A stretch of 64,000 bases of DNA from Deltaproteobacteria bacterium (lineage in GTDB: Bacteria > Desulfobacterota > Desulfobacteria > Desulfobacterales > SpSt-501): positions 1-64,000 of the forward strand of contig JACRCN010000097.1 of assembly GCA_016219005.1 (NCBI GenBank), read 5' to 3'. The notes beneath the pieces were generated by a model that did not search any database, was not told the origin of the DNA, and was given only the letters and a program-made list of their open reading frames with translations. The position numbers and the translations under genes are program-made. Numbering within the stretch: the stretch's first letter is position 1; each line of letters starts with the position of its first letter. Shown here piece by piece: positions 1 to 5,881 of this stretch.

Positions 1-100
1 CTAGTCTATGCCTTGGTTCAAGTTTGAGCGCACGACGCATGGACTTTCGTACAAACGCGCGGTGATCGGCAATGACGAGCCGTATGGTGGGGTGGCTCAT
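1..100 (-). CDS. Response regulator receiver domain, N-terminal part only (runs off the left edge)
   Basis: Reading leftward from an ATG at position 100, the 33 visible codons give a typical NarL/LuxR-type receiver start: a short beta strand (IRLVIAD) ending in the acidic pocket, then helix 1 (AFVRKSMRRALKLEP). Family members normally have two acidic residues at the end of strand 1; here only D12 is seen, followed by H13, as in many ADDH-type regulators. The phosphoacceptor and any output domain lie outside the window. No strong ribosome binding site precedes the ATG. A second receiver gene lies about 250 bases upstream on the same strand, so this may be a small cluster of response regulators. 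Family membership is inferred from a short stretch only. Confidence 0.55.
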   Translation of the reverse strand, partial: MSHPTIRLVIADHRAFVRKSMRRALKLEPRHRL

Positions 101-353
101 AGGTCACCAGAAGATAGGTGGTCCCGGTTTAATCGGAAGAAGATTCAATCGTGGAGGAAGCGGTAGCGAAGCGCATGTGTTACTCATGTAAGCCGGAATG
201 GACCCGGCTCCCTTCGCACCAGCGTGACACTGGATGTGCCGGCATGGGATCAGGTCCATGTCAGGGCCTTGTCGCGAATGTTTCATAGGTCCTCAGAGAA
301 GCTCAAGGTTAAGACCACGATGCTGAAAGGCTGATCTCGTATATTCGGGTACG

Positions 354-773
354 TCAGGGGTAGGGTTGGTCCGGTGGGTGCCCAATAACCTTCGAGGGTT
401 CGGACGAGCATTTCAAGATTGCGTCAAGGATGTCGTCCATGTGGCATCCCTTAGCGAGAAAACGGCAAGCTCCGGCTTGGAATGCCCTGTTTGAGTAGGT
501 TTGGTCGATGTACATAGTGAATACGATGACCTTGGTATCGGGGAAATTGGACGTGATGCTGCGGGTAGCTTCAATTCCGTCAAGGATAGGCATGGTAATA
601 TCCATCAGAACGACATCTGGTCTGTGTTTTTGCACGGCTTGGATGGCATATCGTCCATCCCCTGCCTCTGCAACGACCTGCAGGTTTGGCTGCTTCTCAA
701 GCATTCCGCAGATCACACCTCGGTAGAGAGGACTATCGTCGACAACAACAATCCGGATAGGTGTAGCTGTCAT
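354..773 (-). CDS. Stand-alone response regulator receiver protein (NarL-type receiver, no output domain)
   Basis: This 139-residue protein is a single receiver domain. The acidic pair D12-D13, the phosphoacceptor D58 (in VLLMDITMP-like context, read here as VVLMDITMP), T86 and the conserved K108 (FLAKG) are all present, so phosphotransfer chemistry should be intact. The sequence resembles NarL/LuxR-type receivers, but the chain ends about 20 residues after the domain with a proline-rich tail and no helix-turn-helix. It therefore probably acts by protein contact, like CheY or Spo0F, or it is a regulator that has lost its DNA-binding half. Two hybrid kinases in the same region (5.9-9.2 kb and 10.5-14.8 kb) are possible phosphodonors; this pairing is an inference. 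Confidence 0.85.
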   Translation of the reverse strand: MTATPIRIVVVDDSPLYRGVICGMLEKQPNLQVVAEAGDGRYAIQAVQKHRPDVVLMDITMPILDGIEATRSITSNFPDTKVIVFTMYIDQTYSNRAFQAGACRFLAKGCHMDDILDAILKCSSEPSKVIGHPPDQPYP

Positions 774-815
774 AAAGATCCTTCTTTGACAGAGACCTCA
801 ACAACAGCTTACCAT

Positions 816-1037
816 TCATTGCGATGGGAGCCATAAGGTAAAGACCGTATTTGCCATGTAGGCGAACGGGAAATCGGCAGGGAAATAAGCGGCAACTCTA
901 TCAGCAGCAATATCCGAGAGAGGATAGCCTGTAGTTCGGGTAATTAAATTAAAAATACCAGCGAGGCCCCAAACGGTTGCTGTTCGCTGTTGGCACGCCA
1001 CGCCGTTCCGGGTAAACCCATTCCCCTTGTTGCACAT
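816..1037 (-). pseudogene. Possible remnant of a PAS domain from a sensor protein
   Basis: A 73-codon minus-strand frame contains the stretch IFNLITRTTGYPLSDIA. It resembles the PAS domain found in CheB/CheR-PAS kinases, where the consensus is roughly FNL-I-x-x-D-x-G-R-P-L-S-D-I-A. Only about 25 residues match; the sequence before and after is unlike any domain I recognise, and the conserved R of GRPL is replaced by Y. It sits directly upstream of the lone receiver gene on the same strand, consistent with a decayed sensor gene. The call rests on pattern memory of a short motif and may be wrong. Confidence 0.25.
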
Positions 1038-1110
1038 GCGCCGACGAGAAAATACAGGATCAACCCCATTTATTTGCTTTACCCGTTAAAGTAGGTTCGG
1101 AAACAAAAGG

Positions 1111-1123
1111 GTTTACAGTAAAC
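1111..1123. promoter_or_regulatory. Perfect 13-bp palindrome upstream of the dksA-like gene
   Basis: GTTTACAGTAAAC has two perfect 6-bp arms around one central base. It begins 51 bases before the start codon of the DksA-like gene, in an A+T-rich stretch. The position suits an operator, but no regulator can be named. Confidence 0.35.
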
Positions 1124-1161
1124 AACTCCGATTCCTAATCGTCAAGGGGGGCTAATTCGGA

Positions 1162-1551
1162 ATGAACGAAAGGCAGCTCGACTATTTCAGAAAAAAACTG
1201 GCGGACGAGATCAACCAACTGGTTTCAAACGAAGCGGCGATGAAGGTTTCCCTGCAGGATTATTCCGAGGTGCATCCTGATATTCTCGACCGGGCTGTTT
1301 ATGAAGGACAGCGCGCCTTTGCTTTCCGAATTCGCGAACGGGAGAGATTACTGGGCAGAAAGATCAAGCATGCCCTGCGCAAGATAGAGGAAGGCCGCTA
1401 TGGTATCTGCGAGGAGTGCGGGGAAGATATCCCGATCGTCAGATTGAAAGCACGACCGGTTACCAACTACTGCCTGGACTGCAAAACCCGTATGGAGGCC
1501 CAAGAAAGGCTTGTCGACAGCGGTCGCATCGGGTTTTTGGAGATGAGGTGA
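1162..1551 (+). CDS. DksA/TraR family zinc-finger regulator of RNA polymerase
   Basis: DksA-type proteins insert a coiled coil into the secondary channel of RNA polymerase and act with ppGpp on stable RNA and biosynthetic promoters. This 129-residue protein has an N-terminal coiled coil with the tip motif D40-x-x-D43-x-A45 (DILDRA). This is the DxxDxA signature needed for DksA activity in E. coli. A complete C4 zinc finger follows (C83-x2-C86 and C104-x2-C107). It is about 20 residues shorter than E. coli DksA. The start at 1162 is preceded by an AAGGGGGG-like purine stretch. It is the only DksA-like gene here, so I cannot say whether it is the main cellular DksA or an accessory paralogue. 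A start-less frame follows immediately in the same reading phase. Confidence 0.85.
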   Translation: MNERQLDYFRKKLADEINQLVSNEAAMKVSLQDYSEVHPDILDRAVYEGQRAFAFRIRERERLLGRKIKHALRKIEEGRYGICEECGEDIPIVRLKARPVTNYCLDCKTRMEAQERLVDSGRIGFLEMR

Positions 1552-1806
1552 TTTCTCGTCCGTGTCAAGTTCTATCCGGATCGGGACATTGATCGGAGTA
1601 CTGGCGGGAATGCTCATCATTGCAGCGCGTATAGTTGTTTCTGGAAACGGCGAAATAAAAAGGCCTGTCGAGGGGTATTGAAAATCGAGTTGGTGCCGGG
1701 AACGAATGATATCCACTGGAGATGCCCTGCTTGTGGGAACGAGGGGACTGTCAGCGGATGGGAAGGTGCGCTATGGAATATGACGTGGTCTTTCGATTAT
1801 GCTTGA
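1552..1806 (+). pseudogene. Start-less small reading frame with a zinc-ribbon-like C-x2-C motif
   Basis: Directly after the TGA of the dksA-like gene, and in the same phase, 84 codons stay open until TGA at 1804-1806. The peptide looks like real protein: VRVKFYPDRDI near the start, KACRGVLKIELVPG in the middle, then HWRCPACGNEGTVSGWEG. It resembles small hypothetical proteins with a RCPxCG-x-G-x-I-x-GW ending. No ATG, GTG or TTG occurs in frame before a TTG at 1678, which would leave only 42 residues and no good ribosome binding site. Likely explanations are loss of the original start, use of the late TTG, a rare start codon, or readthrough of the dksA stop. Confidence 0.4.
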
Positions 1807-1835
1807 CAATTGCATTATGAATCGCATCGTTAGAT

Positions 1836-1861
1836 CGGATAACGCCGAAATCCGTTATCCG
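1836..1861. promoter_or_regulatory. Inverted repeat, 9-bp arms
   Basis: CGGATAACG (1836-1844) and CGTTATCCG (1853-1861) are perfect inverted arms around an 8-base spacer. The element lies about 27 bases after a TTGACA hexamer at 1803-1808 and about 165 bases before the small cysteine-rich gene. It could be an operator or an RNA hairpin near a transcript start. No matching -10 hexamer is clear. Confidence 0.35.
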
Positions 1862-1999
1862 AGGAAGAGGGTGGCAAGCTGATGTTGAAAGGGTGAGGTT
1901 TCATCCTTGCTGTACATAGCCTCAAGCCCTCCCACCTCGTGAACTCAAGAAGAACGCCCGGGCGATGCCGGAATCTTGCAGGATGGCCCGTGTTGAGAG

Positions 2000-2022
2000 G
2001 ATACCTCGAATGAGGAGGTATC
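2000..2022 (+). promoter_or_regulatory. Hairpin that would sequester the Shine-Dalgarno sequence of the next gene
   Basis: GATACCTC (2000-2007) pairs perfectly with GAGGTATC (2015-2022) across a 7-base loop. The Shine-Dalgarno core GGAGG at 2014-2018 lies largely inside the right arm, eight bases before the ATG at 2026. In RNA this 8-bp stem would hide the ribosome binding site, so initiation may depend on temperature, a ligand, a protein or an antisense RNA. Confidence 0.45.
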
Positions 2023-2025
2023 GTG

Positions 2026-2271
2026 ATGAGCGAAAGAGAAAGAGGGTTTATTTACAAGAATTGCATCAGTCGATGCCGGTTCAAGGCCAAGAACTGTATC
2101 CTGAAGGATGATGGGAAATCGGATTGTTCAACCAAGCTGGAAAACTGCATCTACCTGTGCGAAATAGACGACCCGAGAAAGATGTTGAGAGGCCGACAGC
2201 CGCAGTCACGGGAAATGGCTCAGGCCGCCAATCGCCCTGCAATTACCTTTGCTGATCGCCTGCACCATTAG
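2026..2271 (+). CDS. Small cysteine-rich protein of unknown function, symmetric Cys spacing
   Basis: This 81-residue protein is not recognised. Counting from the ATG at 2026, its first 45 residues hold six cysteines: C13, C17, C24, C34, C41 and C45. The spacing C-x3-C-x6-C-x9-C-x6-C-x3-C reads the same in both directions. Twin CX3C motifs flanking a helical hairpin suggest either disulfide stapling or metal binding. The remaining 36 residues are polar, basic and cysteine-free. No signal peptide or membrane segment is visible, which argues for a cytosolic metal or redox role over an exported disulfide protein. A GTG three bases upstream is an alternative start. GAGGAGG at 2012-2018 supports 2026 and sits in a hairpin. 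Confidence 0.6.
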   Translation: MSERERGFIYKNCISRCRFKAKNCILKDDGKSDCSTKLENCIYLCEIDDPRKMLRGRQPQSREMAQAANRPAITFADRLHH

Positions 2272-2334
2272 CGCATCCAAAAATCACTTCAATATATCCC
2301 CGCAACATTCACCCAAGGTGTTTCAAAAATTTAG

Positions 2335-2373
2335 TTGACTTTGATTTTTAACAGATATACTGGTTCTACCAGT
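2335..2373 (+). promoter_or_regulatory. Promoter with overlapping GntR/FadR-type operator
   Basis: TTGACT (2335-2340) and TATACT (2356-2361) form a sigma-70-like promoter with a short 15-base spacer. The palindrome ACTGGTTCTACCAGT (2359-2373) overlaps the -10 end and the likely start point. It fits the TGGTNNNACCA pattern bound by FadR-subfamily GntR regulators. The GntR gene begins 43 bases downstream, so autorepression that also controls the transporter and hydrolase behind it is the simplest reading. Confidence 0.65.
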
Positions 2374-2416
2374 AGCTAAGTTGCTCAGCTTAAATCCCTC
2401 TTCAATCGGAGAAGCC

Positions 2417-3112
2417 ATGCTTACACCCATAAAAAAGAAACGCGTCTCAGACATGGCCATAGAGCAGATAAATCAGCTCATATCCGCGGGTCACCTCAAA
2501 CCTGGTGATACGCTCCCTTCAGAGAGAAAACTGATGGAGAAATTTAAAATTAGCCGAGTTCCGGTGCGAGAAGCCTTGCGGGTCCTTGAGATGATGGGAG
2601 TGGTTGAGGTCAAACCTGGCAGAGGCATATACGTCACGGACCCTGAAAACTCACTCTTTAGTCCCTTGAGGCAATGGCTCTCTGTCCAGAAGGAGACGCT
2701 TGTCAACCATTTTGAAGTGCGACTGCTTATTGAACCCCGCGCCGCAGCGTTCTGTGCGGAGCGAGCCTCCAAAGAACAAATCAAAGCCATGAAAAAATGC
2801 TTGCGCAGCTTTTTTGAAGCCCAGGCTGAAAATAAACTGGTGGATATGATCAGAGCAGATACTCAACTTCACCAGTTGATTGCTGAAGCAACAGGGAACA
2901 GAACATTGGCGACCCTGATGAGTACTTTCACCAACTCGCTCCTTGAGGGGTGGAAAGCAAGCCTTAGGACGGAAGGTCGTGGGGAGAAAACGGTTGAAGA
3001 GCACGCCACAATCGTTGAAGCCATTGAAAAAAAAGACGGTGCAAAAGCCGAGAAACTGATGAAGAACCACCTGCTTAATGCACTCTCTGACCTGAAACGG
3101 GCCGGTCTTTAG
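2417..3112 (+). CDS. GntR family transcriptional regulator, FadR subfamily (FCD ligand domain)
   Basis: This 231-residue protein has an N-terminal winged helix-turn-helix. The GntR signature is clear at about residues 8-70 (LKPGDTLPSERKLMEKF, then SRVPVREALRVLEMMGVV and a VKPGRGIYV wing). An all-helical FCD domain follows, with the usual HQLIAEATGN-type segment and a late conserved histidine region (EEHATIVEAI). FCD domains bind small carboxylates or other metabolites, often with a metal ion. A TTG at 2381 is in frame, but the ATG at 2417 has GGAG five bases upstream and gives the normal N-terminus. A FadR-type palindrome overlaps the promoter. The transporter starts 67 bases downstream with no terminator between, so it is the probable target. 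The effector is unknown. Confidence 0.85.
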   Translation: MLTPIKKKRVSDMAIEQINQLISAGHLKPGDTLPSERKLMEKFKISRVPVREALRVLEMMGVVEVKPGRGIYVTDPENSLFSPLRQWLSVQKETLVNHFEVRLLIEPRAAAFCAERASKEQIKAMKKCLRSFFEAQAENKLVDMIRADTQLHQLIAEATGNRTLATLMSTFTNSLLEGWKASLRTEGRGEKTVEEHATIVEAIEKKDGAKAEKLMKNHLLNALSDLKRAGL

Positions 3113-3179
3113 AATTATTAAATCTGTTCGAAGCTGACAGGAGCATGACATGAACTTGAAAAAATGAGAGGAGGGTGTA

Positions 3180-4619
3180 ATGGCTGCAGCGCAGGCAAAT
3201 GAAAGAGGCGGTGGAGTGGAAGTTGCAGACCCCCCCAAGGGGCTCGCGATTCTTTCAATGATCGGGCCCGGCGTTGTCTGGGCGGGACTTGCCATCGGAG
3301 GGGGGGAGCTTGTTCTGATCCCCCGTGTGGGAAGTGTTTACGGAATGATGTTCCTATGGATGTCCCTCCTCGCCATCGCTCTAAAGTATTTCATGCTTAA
3401 CGAAGTCGGCAGGTGGTCAGTTGCCACCGGAACAAGCATTTTTGATGGTCTTGCCCTGATACCCGGGCCCAGAAAATGGCTGAGTTGGACACTCCTTTTT
3501 GTTTCAATTTACCTCGGTGCTGTGCACATTGGCGGTTTGGTGTCGATGGTGGGCATCATTTTCCACACAATGGTTCAAGTATTCACTCCTTTTGTTTGGT
3601 CAATAATCATCATGGTGTCCTTCGTTGCGATATCTTGGACACATAAATACAGCCTTTTGGAGAGGGTTCTGATTGTTTTTGTTGGGTTGCTTACGGTGAG
3701 CGCAGTAATAATCGGGATTGCCTTTTTCCCTCCGCTTAAGGATCTGGCGGAAGGCTTCATGTTCCAGATTCCATCTGCAACCCCGGATTGGGCTGTTACA
3801 AATTATAAAATTTCTAAATCTCCAATGGTGGAGATATTGCCAGCCATGGCTTTTGCAGGATGTGGCGCTGTTAACAGCCTTTGGTACTCTGATTGGGCGC
3901 TTTCCAAAGGGTTGGGCTTGGGCAAGTATTTTGATGGACTGGAGAACACGGCGTTAGGTTACCAGGATCTTAAAAACTTGGATCGACCAACTGCAAGCAA
4001 AATCAAGGGCTGGATTCGCGTTATGTTCAACGATGCCCTTTGGGGGGCAAATTTTCTAACCCTCATTGTCACATTTTCCTACCTTGTTCTGGCCATCGTC
4101 ATTCTTCATCCGCTGAAAGAGGCACCTGGTGGTTTGAAATTCATCACTACGCTCTCCCAGACTTTCACAAAGACCTTAGGGCCTTGGGCCCATTGGCTGT
4201 ATCTGGCCGGTGCCTTTGGAGTAATATACAGCACCATGGCAACGATTTATGACGGATACGCCCGCACCATCAACAAGCTAATCCTTATTTGCGCTCCAAA
4301 TTGGGAAGCGTATCGGAAACTGTCTCCTTTATGGCGTTACCGCATGTGGTTTCTTTATGGTACGTGTGCGAACTTTTTTCTTGTTTACATTTTTAATGCC
4401 GTGCCGGTTGATTTCCTTCAGGCTGCAGCATGGGTCGAGGGCACTTTCTTGTTCCCAGTGGTGGCTTTCGCCGTAGCCTATCTTACAGCAAGAAAGCTCC
4501 CTTCCTTTTACAGCGAATCAACAAGAGACTTAATCAAACCCAATCCTGTGTTCACGATTGGAACGATCGTAGGTGGCATTTTTTACATTGTACTGATTGT
4601 CATTTTGATAGCGCGGTAA
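3180..4619 (+). CDS. Nramp-fold membrane transporter with non-canonical metal site
   Basis: This 479-residue protein has about 11 hydrophobic helices and the overall pattern of the Nramp (SLC11) family. In classical Nramp proteins, TM1 carries a DPGN motif and TM6 an MPH motif that bind Mn or Fe. Here the TM1 region reads GPGVVWAGLAIGGGELVLIP, with GGGE (residues 40-43) where DPGN would be. The TM6 equivalent reads ILPAMAFAGCGAVNSLW, with no MPH. It therefore probably belongs to a divergent Nramp-like branch with another substrate. Related proteins are often annotated only as Nramp family transporters. GAGGAGGG lies just upstream of the ATG. The gene follows the GntR regulator by 67 bases and precedes an MBL-fold enzyme by 72, so all three probably form one operon. 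Membrane location is secure; the cargo is not. Confidence 0.7.
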   Translation: MAAAQANERGGGVEVADPPKGLAILSMIGPGVVWAGLAIGGGELVLIPRVGSVYGMMFLWMSLLAIALKYFMLNEVGRWSVATGTSIFDGLALIPGPRKWLSWTLLFVSIYLGAVHIGGLVSMVGIIFHTMVQVFTPFVWSIIIMVSFVAISWTHKYSLLERVLIVFVGLLTVSAVIIGIAFFPPLKDLAEGFMFQIPSATPDWAVTNYKISKSPMVEILPAMAFAGCGAVNSLWYSDWALSKGLGLGKYFDGLENTALGYQDLKNLDRPTASKIKGWIRVMFNDALWGANFLTLIVTFSYLVLAIVILHPLKEAPGGLKFITTLSQTFTKTLGPWAHWLYLAGAFGVIYSTMATIYDGYARTINKLILICAPNWEAYRKLSPLWRYRMWFLYGTCANFFLVYIFNAVPVDFLQAAAWVEGTFLFPVVAFAVAYLTARKLPSFYSESTRDLIKPNPVFTIGTIVGGIFYIVLIVILIAR

Positions 4620-4691
4620 CATAATCATGTGTAAACGGCGGGTGGAAACCTTGAAGCCCCTTCCACCCGCCTCGATCACAAAGGAGTTGAC

Positions 4692-5552
4692 ATGTCGATA
4701 CCGGGCTGGAAATTGAAAATTCTTGTGAATAATTGGGTGGGCGAAGGGGCTTGTATTGCGGAGCATGGTCTTTCCATGGCCATCGAAGGCGGCGATCTGG
4801 CTGACGACCAGTTTGTTTTGTTCGACACTGGTCGCTCGCCGCAGGTACTTTTCAACAATGCCCAGGCAATGAACGTCGACTGGAGCAAGCTTTTGTTAAT
4901 AGCTCTGAGCCATTCGCATTACGACCATTCCGGTGCCTTGGTTGGCATTGGCAGATACCTATGTAGAAATATATCGGTAATCGTACACGCCGACACCTTT
5001 ACCCCCAAGGCGAATTTCAAACCGACATTCAGGGACATTAGCATCCCCTGCTCAAAGGAGGAGCTTCAGGCTGCAAATATTCTGCTATCGGCAGATTCAA
5101 ATGATAGATTCCTCACGCCCAACCTATGTTTGACGGGAAAGATAGAGCGAGTAGTCGCCTTTGAGGACCTTTCTCATAAAAATCTATTCAGGATGAGTCT
5201 TGGAGAGTATGTCCCTGATATTGTTATGGACGACCGAGCCCTCGTGATACGCGAGCCAGGAGTGGGTTTTCACCTGATCTGCGGCTGCTGCCACTCGGGC
5301 CTGCTTAATACCCTCAATCATGCTGCTGCGATCAGTGGTGAACGCCGTGCCTTGACGATCATGGGAGGCTTGCATTTGGGCTCCTATGATGACGACGCGA
5401 TGAAGCGAGTCACCGATCAGCTCGCTCAATGGGAACCGCGCAGGATTATTCCGCTGCATTGCACAGGGTTGAGGGGTTCCGCCCAACTGTGGAGCCGTTT
5501 CGGAGACATCGTTGAATTTCACGGTGCGGGAGAGACAATAGAGCTTACCTGA
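4692..5552 (+). CDS. Metallo-beta-lactamase-fold hydrolase (dihydropterin/RFA-P synthase-like)
   Basis: This 286-residue protein has the MBL metal-binding motif HSHYDHSG around residues 75-82, a later CGCCHSG histidine, and a C-terminal PLHCTG histidine. The arrangement with GGLHL resembles the family annotated as 7,8-dihydropterin-6-methyl-4-(ribofuranosyl)-aminobenzene-5-phosphate synthase (MJ0301-like). That name comes from methanogen biochemistry and is often spread by homology, so the true substrate here is unknown. The first acidic-histidine ligands are complete, so activity with two metal ions is plausible. AAGGAG lies seven bases before the ATG. Its position behind a GntR regulator and a transporter suggests uptake followed by hydrolysis of one compound. 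No signal peptide is visible, so it is cytoplasmic. Confidence 0.75.
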   Translation: MSIPGWKLKILVNNWVGEGACIAEHGLSMAIEGGDLADDQFVLFDTGRSPQVLFNNAQAMNVDWSKLLLIALSHSHYDHSGALVGIGRYLCRNISVIVHADTFTPKANFKPTFRDISIPCSKEELQAANILLSADSNDRFLTPNLCLTGKIERVVAFEDLSHKNLFRMSLGEYVPDIVMDDRALVIREPGVGFHLICGCCHSGLLNTLNHAAAISGERRALTIMGGLHLGSYDDDAMKRVTDQLAQWEPRRIIPLHCTGLRGSAQLWSRFGDIVEFHGAGETIELT

Positions 5553-5881
5553 ATCCTCCAGGAAAGAACCGCCAGAAGAGAAGATATTCCATTTACTTCG
5601 AAGGAAGCTTTTAGATATTATCAGCAGCGAAATATCATAGAGGCGGAGGATCGGTGATGATTCGGATCTGATATCCGTACTCCCGTTACGCTGCCAGCTG
5701 CACGTGCCCGCGGCCATTCGGATTTTGTGGGATTTACCCAATAGGCACAGACTGTCGGACTCTTGCTCAGCGAAGATTTTCCCCTCACTTTTCCATGCAC
5801 CCGTTTGGTTACGATCAGCCGACCAACACGCCGGCATAATCTCAAAGAAATGCTAAAAAAAGAATCGTCTTAAATCTTACC
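5553..5881. other. Intergenic region without recognisable gene
   Basis: These 329 bases separate the convergent MBL gene (plus) and hybrid kinase gene (minus). Minus-strand open frames here have no family resemblance and no ribosome binding site. No stem with a T-run is clear, so the terminators of both flanking genes remain unidentified. Confidence 0.4.

Noticed and set aside
104-286. Minus-strand frame of 60 codons between the two receiver genes
   Set aside because: No family resemblance, no ribosome binding site and no coding pattern; likely chance.
1562-1681. GTG-started 39-residue small membrane protein after dksA
   Set aside because: It has a good GAGGTGA upstream and a hydrophobic helix, but it overlaps a frame with a more convincing protein pattern (1552-1806). 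Both cannot easily be real; kept only as an alternative.
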